The notes beneath the pieces were generated by a model. That model was not told where the DNA came from and made no database searches. It saw nothing but the letters and a program-made list of their open reading frames with translations. The position numbers and the translations under genes were made by a program. A stretch of DNA of 64,000 nucleotides, from the NCBI RefSeq assembly GCF_004027225.2, contig NC_044279.2, forward strand, positions 32,590,705-32,654,704. Reading direction: 5' to 3'. Source of the stretch: Strigops habroptila (Eukaryota > Chordata > Aves > Psittaciformes > Psittacidae). Shown here one piece after another: positions 49,501 through 63,200 of this stretch; the first letter of the stretch is position 1, and every line of letters begins with the position of its first letter.

Positions 49501-52500
49501 ATGATGAGCCAAAATACAGCTGACGGTTGATATTTAAGTTGCATTCTTTTAACTGTGAGGAGAGTTGCAAGTCACAGGATGAAACCTGAGCCATTTGCCA
49601 TGTCTGCAATAAAAATATTTTAAGCTGTTATGTTTGTCTTGTTTGGATATCTATTAAGCAAATGTCACTTTTATTATTGTCATCCTAACTCTGTTCCCTA
49701 GGAGCTGCAGTCAAGCTATGTAGTACTCAATGTAATAGAAAAATGCTCATGATTTGGCTTGCCTGTACAGATTGTTAACTGCTGTAGCCAAAAGCCATTT
49801 GATCAACAGATTCTGTGTTTTATTTGTCGTACAGATATTTCTACTGTGACGTGAAGAGAAAGACATAAATCATTTGTGCACAAGTCAGACTTACTGTATC
49901 TTAGGCCACTTCAGTTTTCTTTCACGACAAACCAGTGTATTGACAAGGGTATTTCTGTGTTTTAGCATCACACCTGTGATTTCAAAAGTGCCATGCTTTT
50001 GGGTACTGGATATTACCGTTCACATAAAGAAGTGTTATACTTTAGAGTTGTTACTGCACAGGGGTGTTTTCAGCACTTAAAATTAGATTCTGTGAAATAA
50101 TGCTGTACCAGCATGTCTATCACTTAGGATTTTCAGTAGTGCTTGAAAATCAGTAACAAATTTCTTATCACTGACACTGGGATGGTGAGAGGGATAAGAA
50201 AAATTTTGTAGATAAGTCATATTTAATGCTTAATTCGAATAATTCTATTAGATAATTCAAAGTAAAATAACACTCTTATCTACGGAAGAGTTGCACCAAA
50301 AAATCTCAAGTATGGGTTACCAGTGGTGAAAGAATGAGCTCCTGCTTCCTGCTGTCCATAGCTGTGAGCTCCCACTACTTATTTTTTCAGTGGTTCTGGC
50401 ATTTTTTTTACACCCCTCTGCTTCTCCCGAGATTTGATGAAGTTTATTAATCTGGAAGAAACCTACTCCAAGAAAGGAAAGAAAGGCAGCGTATTGTCAA
50501 AGTTCTCAGTGAGTAGGGTGGACTTGGGGAGCAGGCGTCACGTCAGAGCCTTTACAAAGTACTATAGCAGAGGCACGATGGTTTAGCACAGCTAGGAGTG
50601 AGTCTGAAAGACGGCAGCGGTCTGTTAGATTGAGTAGTCTGGGAAGTGTAGCTGAAGTAGCTGTTTTTCTGGGGCAGCATAACTCGATCTTAACTTCTGG
50701 CTCTTCCAGTCACATCCTCCTCTGTGCCAGCTTCACTGCTCTTCTGACCCCAAATTCAGCTGCTTTAGTCACTTGACTGTGAAGAAATTTCTCTGTATGC
50801 GCATTCACATGTAATTCTGTAATTTAAACAAATGTTTAGTGCCCCCTTAGTGTGGTGAAAGCGCTTGGCACAGGGACAGGCGAACACCAGAGGGAGCAGT
50901 CATGCTTTGCCAGGGGAAAGTACCAGTGCAACAGCTGCAGTTAGATCTGCATGTCTTGCTGTGAACCGCATTCTCCAGTCTTAGGAAGTAAAAAAAAACC
51001 CGGTGGGGTGGGGGAACCCCTGTCACGTTTTGATGTGGATTTCTGCACACAGAGTGGTTTTTATTTATGCTTGAACTCCAAAAATTATCGAGTGTTTTTT
51101 AATGGATCTTCCATGGAACAGTTACTTAAGGAAATGTTTGCTTGTTGATTGTTTAATTGTTGGTCAAGGTTTTCATGAACTGTTTTTCTGAGATTGTGGT
51201 AGTAGGGTGTTTTGATTTTTTAGGAGTGTAGTAGGTAATAAGCTTTAAAACCTACTGGTTTTCATTAGGGAGAATACATGGTTTTGCTGCATTTTTGGCT
51301 ATCAGGTAATAAATGAACCAAGATAACACCATACGAAGATAAAACTATCAGTGATTTTTTTTTAAGGCTAGTTAGTAAATTGAGGTACAGCTTAATTAGA
51401 ACTCTGTCTACTAATTTGGGGACAGCTATAAATTCCTATCCTGTATTAGGCTTTTTGTTTTAGTTTGCATTTAATTAATGAAGCCAAAGCTGTGTAAGGG
51501 ATGGCTCTTAAAATAGTGAGACATTAGAAAACCTGATTGAAAGTTTCCATGTCATTAAAGCAATGCCTAAGGTCTAAATCTTTTACTTAAATCCCACTAA
51601 AGTGTTTTTAGAGCCGTTTAAAGATGAGATGTAACTATATTGACTTTTATTCAAGTAATATTTTAATTTGTGCCATCTTTCAGTTGTGTGTTTGTTGGTT
51701 GTTTTGTCATAAAACATTTAAAGTGGTATGATCCTTCTCAGGCCCCATGGAGTGAGGGTCAATGGCAATAAATACATGGTTATAAATAACTTTTTTAAAT
51801 GGCATCTGTTCAGTGGATCTATTGCTGTGGCAAATAAAAATAAAACCAATATAGTTAAAACCAAAACCAACTCGCTACTCTCCAGTAATAACAAGCCAGT
51901 ATAAGCATGTGTCACACTGAAGGTATTTGACAGTTATGAGATAAATCCAGATTGGATCCTAATCTTGCTTTACAAAACTGGATGGCTTGTTTTCCTACTC
52001 CTCTCTCTATTGCCAGTGCCATAGTCCAGAGTGAATTACTCTGTAGGTTGCTGATGCAACCCTTTGTATAGGTTTTGCAGAGACACTAAGGTGGAAAATC
52101 TAAGCTCCTGCCCTGCCCCTCGCCTGAATTTGTTGACATTGAAGAGGTCTGTGCCGAATTAGCACATGCTTTGCTTCCACATCTGTGTAGTTTAATTACT
52201 GTGTGGGCAGCCTGGCAGAGTGGATGGAGGTGGTGACTGCTGCAGGAATACAGACACCTCTGCAGGGCTGTGCCGCCTCCTGTTTGGAAAAACCTCTGGC
52301 TCAAGGAAGGAACTTTGTAAGAAATTGCAGCTGTACCTATTATTTCCTGACTCCATAGGGTGAAATTGTCCTAGAAACTGTAGGTGGAGGAGCTGCAAAA
52401 GGTGAGCTGGCTGCACTCTCTCTGCGGTTGATGTTTCTTAAGTAAGTTGTATGCTTGCTCAAATAATCTTAGAATTTATACTAATTAGGTAGTCCACAAG

Positions 52501-54504
52501 GTCACATAACAGATGTGTGGTGTAACGCATGTAATCTGCCTAAACTGAACTGCATTGCTTGCATACTGTTTGAATGAGTACTAGATGGGCCTTTTTCTGA
52601 GCAGATTTCGGAGGCTTTTGGTTCTGCAAGAACCATAGTAATGGACAGAAATCAGCTGGCTGAAGCTATTGCTGTTCCGAAGCTTTATGTTACACTTGCC
52701 CCACTTTCCACGAGGTGATGTCAGATGTGCATATGAATAAGCTCTTGAGCCACCTAACTATTTTCAGGTAAAATTGTCAGCTTCCTTGAATACACAGGGC
52801 TGAGAGCAACAGTGATTCATGAGCTGATTCAGGAGCGCATCAGCTGTCTTCCTTTAGGAACAGCTGCGTTTATCAAAAGGGAGGGGCAGGCAGCTGGGTG
52901 GTGACAGCTTCAATTGTCTGATTTGTATCTGCTGCTGCCTGTCTGTCAGCACCTGGTGCTAGTTTGCTCAGTCTAAGGCTAAAACTTGGGTCAATATCTG
53001 ACAAATGCACTTGCCCGTGTTAAAGTACGGTGTACCTAACACTGTAGCCCAATTTGATGCCTGCAAAACATCACAGGTAAGAAAGGGGCAATCTAGTTGT
53101 AGTGTAGACAAGCCTGAAAGTGTTGGATTTTGAAGACAGAGTTACAGGTATGGTGCGGAAACATCTTCCCATCTTCCCACTTATTTCCAGGGATACAGAT
53201 CTGGTAGTATAAAGAAGTTTGGCATTTTGAAAAAACGTGAATGACACTGAAATTACGTCTTCAATTTAACATCATAGGAGGGGCTGCCTTCTATGGCATG
53301 CTTGTAATTAAAACTTTTTACTGAATGGAAGTTGTTGCTTATCTTTTTGTTCTTGAAAAGGCTAATTAGTTAGCCATAGTCCCTTGTTACTACATTAGCC
53401 ACAGGCTATTAATCACAGGCTTTTTTTTTTTTTTTTGATCCTAGCCCAGTGTGAGGTCAAACAAATTTGAAGCAGTCTTGTAACTGCATTTAACTGTATG
53501 TTGCAATAGCACACCACATTTTACACCTTTTTGCACTGTTAGTGGAAAGTATCTATATTCTTTGTGTTCCCTTTTGACATGTTTTGTCCTCACAAAATTA
53601 AGGCTGTTTCACTGATGTGTTTGCAAAATAACAACTGAAATCTGCCTTTGTAATGTTCACTTGAAAAAAAAAATAAAAATTAGTGTTTTGTACTGTTACA
53701 CCATTTTGATGTATACATGGCTAAAAATAAAACAATGGAAATTTTAGGCTTCTTTATGTACTGTTTCAGACTACAAATGCTCCCCAGCCATAGGCAGCAG
53801 CAGTGCAGGGATGATGTAATCACCGCTATAACAGGGGGTTTTGTTGCATCATGAAATTACTGAAGTTGACGTCAGTCACTTCCTAATTTCAGTCAGCAGT
53901 TGTAAACCTCCAATGAAACGATATATTTTCATCATGTTTATATTTTCAACTTTAAAATTATTTTACTTAAAAAGCATCTTGAGGATAATCCAAGCTTGAA
54001 ATCATAGACAGGAGGCTGAAGAAAGGTTTCCAGAAATCCTCTGGCCCTCCTTCCTGCCTTTTCTGGGTCAGGAGAAAGTATAGAGGCATTATCCTGCAGT
54101 GTTCTGTTGCACCCTAGTAATTATTTTAAACAACTCAGAAAGTTCCTAGCTTAGATGACGTTTGCAGTGTAGTCCATGAATTCTTATGATGCCCTGTGGC
54201 AGAGACTGCCTGGGGATTGCAGGTTGGGGCAGAAATGCTGGAAGGATTGAGCAACCTGCTTGGCAGGGATACTGTTGCTGAAAACTTACTTGTAAAACTA
54301 TGTACCCTTTGCTTTACTAAATTTCGTAGTCTGGAAAGGCATGAGGTTTGATAAAAGCTGCTTGGATCGTTGTTAATTTCAGGTTTCACCATTAGTCTGT
54401 TTTGTGGTTTTCCAAATCTGAAAAGATTTGGAGGCTCATTCAATGAGACATTTTTATCATGTAGATTTATGTTCGGTAAGCTTCTCCAGTTGAGCAGTAC
54501 CTAG
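46512..54504. other. Intron 3, no gene recognised
   Basis: Intronic sequence with a G/T run near 48720-48760, a CTCF-like string (CCAGAGGGAGCAG, 50887-50899) and a T16 run at 53421-53436. Somewhat higher GC is seen at 52.0-53.1 kb. A G-rich patch at 48.4-48.6 kb shares TAGGCCAAAGAG with 28.4 kb. No exon is recognised. Confidence 0.45.
53421..53436 (+). repeat. Poly-T run (T16)
   Basis: Simple homopolymer within intron 3. Confidence 0.85.
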
Positions 54505-54630
54505 CTCTTTCAGGACGGATGTACATCGCAGTGCTTTGTATCAGCGTCCCCCATTTTACAGATGTCATGTAAAGCAAAGTAACTTACACAAGTCAGCTGA
54601 CTGTGGTGAAGCAGGGTTTTAATATGACTG
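54505..54630 (-). mobile_element. MIR-family SINE remnant, antisense
   Basis: CCCCATTTTACAGATG (54549-54564) is followed by AAAGCAAAGTAACTTACACA and then AGTCAGCTG and GGTGAAGCAGGGTTTTAA, the order expected for a MIR element read in reverse ('cattttacagatgaggaaactgaggca...aagtaacttgcccaagg...'). MIR elements are ancient and rare in bird genomes, so this copy is a fossil. Confidence 0.6.
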
Positions 54631-57600
54631 TCACTTTGTTTTTCCCTTTCCCTCTCATTGCTGTTTTTACAGTGGAATGGAACTAGTTCTTAATGTTCAG
54701 AGCGCAGTCATTAGCAGGGCTGGGGAAGGAAGCTGGGAATGTGGTGCTTACCTCCACCAGACAATTTTATTATGCCATTATCATAGCACTGGGAGGGAAA
54801 GTAGTGGGCTTTTTCTGCAGCCTCCTCTCCATCTTCTATTACAATTTGTAATCTTCACTCATTTCCCATGAAAGTGAATTTCATTTCACTTTCTCCTTCA
54901 TCTCTTCTTACTGTGTACCATGCAAAAAGTTCTCTTTGTGCTTTCTGACAGGGTCAGCTGCTGGATATGTCCTATAGCCAAACCGTACAGCAGGTTTGTC
55001 AGTCAGTGTGGCCTCCCTTCTCTGTCACTGTGCACACTGTCAGCAGCCTTCTTGTCCTCTACTCTTTGGCTGATGTGCTTTATCCTTCAGTTGGGTGTGA
55101 TTTACTATTGGGGTTTGTTTTTTGGTTTTTTTTGGTTGTCGGGGGTTTTTTTTGGGTGTGTTTTTGTTGTTTGGTTTGGTTTATTTTCTGAGTTTAGGAA
55201 ACTTAATTCTGATTTGTTTTCTTGATGTTCTTTCGCCCTTGTTACAAACCTAGTGCATTTAAGAGAGAGTATAGAGTTCTCCTGGTCTTCACTTTACCTC
55301 CTAAATCAGTGTCCTCCTTCCACACTGCGTCACTGTTTTACAGGTCTTAAATGCCTTTCTTCTTTTTTTACCTCTGTTTCAAATTCTTCTTGTGTTTTCC
55401 TATAGCATGAGAAAATACTTACACGTGAGATTATTTTGATAAGATGTAACTTGGTACATGCAATTCTGAAGGTATTTATTTTCTTTTTAAAAACAATTTC
55501 TTCCCTGTAATGGCCACAGCATGTCGTTTTTAAGTCATCCATGTGTTGTAAAACCTCTCTGCCCAGATGTGTATGTAGTTAGTTGCTTGTGTATCTTGCA
55601 TAAGTTTGTAGTAATTCATGCGGTACACCCCTGCTCCCAGGAGCTTGAAACTTTTAAAAATATTTAATAACACTTTCCAGATCCTTTCCCAAAGGAAGCT
55701 ACCCAGAATGAATGTTCATATCATTTGGGGCATGAATTGGAGCCTCTGGTCCATTAAAAAACAAACCAAACAAACCGAAAGCCAAAACAAAACCCCAGAA
55801 CTACCAATCAGACTCAGTTGGTCGTTTGTCAGTAAAGACAGAGGGCGGCTTGCACAAGTGGTGCTAAAGCTGGAGATGGGGTCTTACCCATATTCTTACT
55901 GGTCAAAGTTAATGCAGCACAGCTTGTGTAAGACGCTGATGTGAGATTAGTCAGAAAAAAAAAAAGGAAAAGAAATAGGCTGTTAACCCAACTGCTTATT
56001 AAAATTAGCCATAACTGTGATAGTAGGTTGGAACTGCAAGACCTTTACTCTGAGGGGTAGACAGTCTGTGTGATCTGACATCAGCAGTCGAATCTGTCTT
56101 GGCTGATCTTATCCTTCACCAGCTGGTGGGTAACATGCCCTCTACAATCTGCTAACCTGAGGGCTCTTTCTGTAAATACTTTGTTGGTGATAGCACAACA
56201 GCCAGTTTACCTCAACTGTTAGTGTTAGACAGGTAACTTCTTAAAACAGTAGTTAACAGTTGAAAGCGGCACTGCTCTCAGCTGTTTGCTGTCAACTTCT
56301 GCTGGACTCAGAATTGTTGTAGCAGAGGTAGATGAGTAGTTCATTTCCTGCTCTTCTGCAGGCAAAATCAGCCAAGTTAGTTAAACAGTTTAAATGAGTG
56401 GTTGAGCTAACCTGACTAATTTTGTCTGAAGAAGAGATGGAGTTACTTGGCAGAGACTTGGGTAGGCTGATTTCCATTAGAGGTTGGTGGCTTCTGCAGC
56501 TGCTCTGTTTCTGTTCTGATTGTTGCCTGAATGTGGTAGTTCTTTTTCCAGTGGGGAGGGTATAATATATCAATGCAGTTATTTAAGCAGCTAAGTAGTA
56601 TAATCATCACACCTGCCCCTCTTTTTTTTCTTTTTTTTTTAAGAGACAATGTTTTATGTTGCAAAATATTAAAAAACAATTCTTATTTACTAGAAAATTT
56701 ACTTTTATTCCTGTTTTCAGTCAAACTGTATTTGGATGAAAATTGAAATTTCTGATCTTTTTATTAAATAAAATGTACCTGAAATATGCTGCATACCTTA
56801 AAAAATCAGTTTTATCTAGACATGTTCTGGCTGAAGAATTAATTTGTTAAGTTAGGGAAGTTTGAAGTGTAGTTAGTGAGTTATGAATTGTTCCTTGTTG
56901 TCAGAGTCCCTATTTTTCAAAGGCATTTAATGATACTAAGTGATGCAAAGTAACATCTTCCACTAGCACTTGAGTAGATTCTGTGGGTTGGGTGATGGAC
57001 ATGCACTGAAATTAGTGGGAAGCAGATGCCCAAGTGTTTGCTTGTGAAAACTTGTCACCCATCCGCTTCTTGGGCTCCTTACAAACCTCTGAAGATCTGA
57101 CAATCTGACTACGTGTCTTAGGGCTGTTACATCTTTTATTCACCTACCTTTCTTTTTTCTTCTTCATGAAGAAACCCAGGTTTTCATTTTCTTTTAAATT
57201 CCCACTCTCTGCATGTGTTGAATAAAGAAAATACAGTTCATGCAGGAAAGGTAAAACCTGAATTATTTAGAGAGAACGTGGGGAAAAAAAATGCCTGTGC
57301 AAAAAGTAAAATGTTAGCATTCCAATTATATTTCAGGTGGATAATGTTGCTCTTAAAGAATTGTGTGATACTCTGACTTACAGACTTTAAATGAACTCAG
57401 AAACTAGCTGGTTTTTCTTAAAGTTCTCAATATAATTTAAAAAATCGCAATTCTTCAGGAATTGAACTTCATGATGCACTTCACTGATGCCCTTTACTAT
57501 TATCTGTATCTTTTGAATAAGTAATAGTAAGCTTAACCTTTAAAGAAGACGAATATAACTCGTAACTAAGCCTTAGATTGATCTATTTTTAGAAAAAAAG

Positions 57601-60114
57601 TAGTTTAAAAATCTGATTTAAATATAGGTTGATACAATGGGATTTGAGGTTACTGTTAAGTAGGATCTCTTGGATTTATATTTATTTATTTTACTATTAA
57701 ACTTGCAGGCTAAGTTTAGAAAAGGGTGGTTTGTGCGTTTCAAAACTCATATATTCTTCTGAATGTATTGATGAAAGTGTTTCACATAGTGGAGGAGACA
57801 CCTGTGTTTGCCAGTGCATTCGTGATGAACAGTAAGTTCTTGCATTTAAAAAGTAATATAACTATTAGCTGTATCCTAATGCTGTGTAGATTAAACTTGA
57901 AAGTACATTATTGAGGAGTAATTTGAAATTCTGCTTCTTGTATTGATATTAAATTATTATTATTATTAAAACCAACAACAAACAACCTAGGAAGTAGAAA
58001 TTTTCCTCCCTCTTTCCTAGTGGATTAGTTTATTTCTATTCTGTTTCTTAAACAATATTTCTTATTTGCCTAAAATAAGCAAAGCGACTTTTTTGTTTTC
58101 CCCAGCTAAAGGGAAATGTGTTGGTATGGCTACTGCCATAGAAACTAAGCACAACATGGCAACTAGCGCTGCCACAGTAGAATGTGAAATATGGAAGTTG
58201 TAAGTGATGAGACCCTTACGACAGGGAGGCTCTATGTGGTTTTAAAAGACTTTTCCTACTCTTAAATAATGATACTGATTGACCTAGTGTAATGAAAGGC
58301 ATAGGCTAACACCACTTTGCTGAAGATGACCCACAATTTCCATTAATTTTATCAATGCTGTTGTTGACCCTATTTGTATGTTATGCAGAACCATTTTTAT
58401 TTTGAGGACTGCATCTCTTTGGTTCTGTTTCAGTTACAGGGAGTACTTTTATTGGGGTTTTATGAATGTTTCTAAAAATAAAAATACTATGAAGTGGTTT
58501 AGTCAAGAATATTTTTCAGCTTCAAGTACACCTCATGTATTACCAAATAGATATCTAACCTAAGTTTCAAAATAGTGTCATTTTAGAGCTTAGTAATTTT
58601 TATATTGTGCTCATTTCCTTGCCACTTCTGCTCGCCCTCGAAAAGACGATTATGTGCTTGAAAACAGGCAAAGAATACTAGTGTATCAAACTAATTGTAG
58701 TATTATTTTATGATGAAGCAGTATAAATAGACTGTTGAGAACCTGTTGTTACGTAAGATGGAGTATGGTGGTATTTAACTCATGGTTTACTTCTTTCTTT
58801 GAAACTTGCAGAAGATATTAAAGGAAACTGTTTTTTAATAGGCAGTTAATTTGTTTAGCCCTCCTCCCACTAGAAATTTTGTAGTCAGAGATGTTGAGAA
58901 CACTTGAGTTTCTATATTGTGCCATTTCTTAATTTGTAAGATATCTGAATGCACCTCAGCATGTGTTAGATATTTTAGATACTTATAAATGACATGGGGT
59001 TTCTTCCCTTACGTAATCTGAAGTAAAAGCAGAGACTTTTATGACAATAACTCACTAGAAAGGGCCATTCTTTTGTGTGTGTAAATATTATATAAAATCT
59101 TGATCTTAGTTGTCATGAAACAGTTTTTGTTTAAATGAAAAGCTAAAATACCTGTATTGATTTAATCACAAATCCTGGGCATTTTCACTTTGAAGCATTC
59201 TGTTCTTATTTGCACAGCCACGGTTGTTAATCCTTGGAACAGAGGGGAAGAAAAAGGAAATGAGTTTCTTCCAAATTTGATTTGCATTAACGGGAGTTAA
59301 AAGTGTGACTCAAATTCTGTATTTCTGAGCCTTCAAAAAGCAGAACTAGAAAGTGTTTTCATTTGTAACTTTCTGAATTTTAGGGGCTAGAAATGAGGAC
59401 CTGAGCTGTAGATGTTCATGTCATGATGAAAATGACAGTAGTGCCAATGCCACGCTGCAGCTGCTTGAAATATTTACTGCTGCAGGTTTTAGTAAGTTTT
59501 CTTGAAAAGAATCCAAAGGACTTCCATTTTTATTCAGGTTAAGTTCTAGTAGTGGTGCCATCATCACAGTAAGGTCTGATCACCTTAAGATAGTTCTTGA
59601 AGCAAAGTGTTGTATGTAGTTTGTTCCTTCTGTCATCTTTCCAGAGGGTTAGATATTGCTGGATTAATGCTTTTTATGCTACTTAAGGATTTACTTTCTT
59701 CCCTTGCTGTTGCAAAGCATGTTGTTACATGTGAACAGAAAATACTGAAGACTTATTTTTAATTTCTTGTTTGACATTTACTTCTGAGAAAGTTTTGCTC
59801 TTTCATAGAAATGAGCTCTGCCTCTTGTAGAGGGCTTCACTGGCCTGAAAAAGAATCTTCAAACGTGTCAGAACTTTGGTGATACTGAGGTAGCCTGGTT
59901 TCACAATACTGAGTACTTAAAGGAAAAGACCAGCACCATATGCTGGAAACCTATGTAAAGTGTCTTATTTTCTGTGCAGGTAGACTACTGTGAGCCTATA
60001 GCTGTGTTTTCTGAAAACCTGTTTGTCTTGACCAGGTATTGTGCACTGTGATAGCCAAGTGGAAGGGCGAAGGCAGCATAAGTAACAAACCCAGTCATTA
60101 TATTCTGGAACAAT
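54631..60114. other. Intron 3, no gene recognised
   Basis: T/G-rich intronic DNA with a G/T run at about 55107-55185, T-rich runs near 56622-56640 and a short TTA repeat near 57950. Frames at 54920-55225 and 55618-55944 have no known product. Confidence 0.45.
55107..55185 (+). repeat. G/T-rich low-complexity tract
   Basis: About 80 bp of T runs alternating with short G runs; few other bases. Its frame gives a false hydrophobic, Phe/Trp/Val-rich peptide. Confidence 0.8.
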
Positions 60115-60224
60115 ACAGAATCATAGAATGGTTTGAGTTTAAAGATCATCCAGTCAACACCCGCTGCCATGGACAGGGGCATCTTTCACTAGATCAAGTT
60201 GCCTAAAGCCCTGTCCAACCTGAT
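60115..60224 (-). mobile_element. CR1 LINE 3' fragment
   Basis: AGAATCATAGAATGGTTTGA, then AAAGATCATCCAGTCAACAC, CTGCCATGGACAGGGGCATC, CACTAGATCAAGTTGCC and CCCTGTCCAACCTGATGG match the CR1 3' region read backward, with the terminal octamer at the left end. About 110 bp, antisense to ARID2. The nearby minus-strand frame (59985-60182) overlaps it. Confidence 0.9.
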
Positions 60225-63200
60225 GGGTAGCATTTGGTAGTATTCAGAATTTATGTACAGTGTAGAAGGCAGCTCTGAGGAAGAGGGGGAAGGGAAGAAA
60301 ATCTAGATTGTTAACTAGGAAAATGTTTATTGACTTTCTTGTATGTTGCTTATAAAGATACAATGTGAATTTGTTGCTTTTCATAATGAACCTATTCTCT
60401 TCCTCTTAAAAAGGTACACAGTATGTTAATTGCAGAGCACTTCTCTTCCCACAAATTACTTCCATTCAAAATAGTAGCAGTACAACAAGCCTTACTGGGT
60501 TTACGCAGGATTTGAAAAGGCTGGTCAATCCACAGTGGAGGATCAGGTTTTATCTTCTCTGAACCCCAGACCACCAGCAGGGACTCAATATCCTCCAGAC
60601 CTTTTTTAATACTTAATAACTGAATACTCTTAGTACTGGTTTCTATTTTTTAGCCTTGTTATAAAAGAATACAATATCTCTACCAGTATGCTCAACACAT
60701 TTTAGTATCTGTCTACTCACTTTTAAATAAGCTTAGACTATGAGTGGTTTTACTGCGTATTTCACAACAGCATTCTCATTGAGTAATTTGTTAGATAAAA
60801 GTAGGGTTGTTGGTTTCTTTTCCTTCTAATACTAAAAATTTCTTTCTGCCCTTAAAGCAATTTTCAGTGATTATCTTCGGGGCCTGAGATGGGTATTTCC
60901 CAACAGGAAATCTGATCTTTGGACTTTATCTGTATTAATTATGCCCGTTTGTTCTCTCTCTTTTATCTTTGTATATGTTCTAATGGCTTTACATGACAGT
61001 TATACAAAGCAAAAAGGAAATGCTTATAAACTCTTCGTGGTTATTATGTCGCTGGTAATTTTAAATCTTCTCCAAATAAGCGACACTTCATCTATCGTTC
61101 AGCTTTCCCTGTGCTGTATCAGAATTAGTGTTAAGCCAAAGGCCATCTGTGTAGCATTCAGTGTTTCTCTGCCTGTATCTGTGCTAGTGAATTAAGTGTG
61201 CCTGAGGCTAATTGACACAAAATGGCTCGTGTCCGCATTCTTAGCCCCAAAATAGGGTAGCTATATCCAGATTTACTGTGGGAATGATCCCCTGACCAAG
61301 GGTAGCTTCTGAACAGTGCCTTTAAATTGCTGGAGAGAATGCTAATTGGCCTGGGCAGAGAGAGTTTCAGGCCCTTTTCTAAAATTTAGGAGTAAAGGCA
61401 GTTAATTTCCATGCATGGGAATGCTCACAGTGCTGCTGATTTTACCAGTGTAGATATGTAGCCTTTACAACTTCACGCAGCTAATTCGATGTTACCCCTT
61501 CATCATCATCTCAAAATTTGTACTAAGCTGCATTCTCAGAATACCTTGGGATACTTTAAGCCCTATAACTACATGTTGTTGCATGATTAAAAGATGTAAA
61601 ATTAGTCATTATTGGTTTAGTTTGTCTGGTATGTTTGTGCTTATTTAAAATGTACAGATATTTTTAAGTTTAATATTTCTGTGAGGGATAGATTGCATTA
61701 TTGCATTCCTTTTTACAAACTGATTTCTGGTAGGGTCTTGAGATAAAGGACTCACTCCCAAGGCAGCTTTTTTTCTCTCCATGTAGAACTTAAAGAATTT
61801 ATGTTCCTATTGTGCAGAATCCCAGCACAATCTCTTAATCAGATTTTTTTTATTCCATTCTCACTTTATTCATTAATATTTGATCCATCTGGTAAAGTGT
61901 GCAAGAATTAACTAATTTTCATGTTTGTTTGATTTACCACATAAATAGGGACATGTAAACTAGTACATTTGCTTTGATTATATGGTCAAAGTGTGGAATA
62001 TATATTAGCAGAGAAATTGTAAATAGATTTAATTGCAGGAAAAGACTGATTCTGATTTGTAAGATGAAGGCAGAAAAGCGCAACTGTTAAACTTGCCAAT
62101 TTGGTGCAGAATGTAACGATGAAATTACAGCTCGTTACATGAGGTACAGACTGGCGTGGCAATGGATTTTTAATAAAGACTTGTAGATGCAGTAAATTTA
62201 AGAAACAGCCTATAAGCACTAGAAATGAGTAAATTGTTTTGGTTGTTTTTTTGTTTTTTTGTTTTTTTTTTTTTTTATTCTGTGCTTTTTGCTTTTATTT
62301 AGTGACTCCTGAACAAGGCTGAAAAAAGTATTGTGGAAATGTGGCTGAAGCAATTGCTGAAATCTAGAAAACCTATTTCTAGACTGCTGTTTTCATGTGA
62401 TTTAAATCTACAATTACTATTCTCTTGTATTATATCCTTCTAATTACCAGGCTTCCTATGGGAACCTTACTGGCCCTTCTTGCCAAAGTAGTGCTCGAAT
62501 GAGCAGAGAGTGTAGATTAATAATAGGCCAGGCAGAAAGGACCATTTCCCAGTAATTAACATAGCACTTCACCTATGTAGAATCTGGACTTCAAAGGCTC
62601 ATTCTAGAAACTGCTGATGTGTTTTGCCTTGAGAGTGTTTGAATAACATGCATAAGCAGCATTTCTGTGGGCATAGTTGTAATGAAATATACAAATATGA
62701 GATATTATAAATTTTTTTTAGCATTTAAGTCCCAAGAGTACTTTTTTTCACTGCAGTCTGAAAAGTGTGCGATATTCCTAAATTTCAGAAACTTAAAGCT
62801 AAGTGTTTGCAATTAAAAAGAGGTTACGCAAGTCTTTGCAAATGAGACAGATTCTAGTTTAGTAAAGTGTTTTTGAGTAAGCATAAAATTGTAGTTGTAA
62901 GTATGTGATGTGAGACCATTCTCAAGTTGTGATATTTTGCTAGATGACGCCCTTTATAGGACAAATTTATTCTGCATAGTAACACAAGGTGACTGTTACC
63001 TTCTGTAGATATCTGTGTTATTTATAGTGGCTTGAGAGAAACCCAAAGAACTGGAAATTCTTGATAAGGTAAATTCTTTTCAGGGCATTATTGTTGTGTA
63101 AATAACTTTTATTTAATGGCTAGGAGGCAGAAAAGTAAAGAATTTACTTTTCTCATACAAAAAAAAAAAACCCCAGTCTAGTTTCTCTAAAGAGATTAAT

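Noticed and set aside
53095..53115. String GTGTAGACAAGCC resembling the end of DNA-transposon-like repeats of reptiles
   Set aside because: No matching inverted end or target duplication found nearby.
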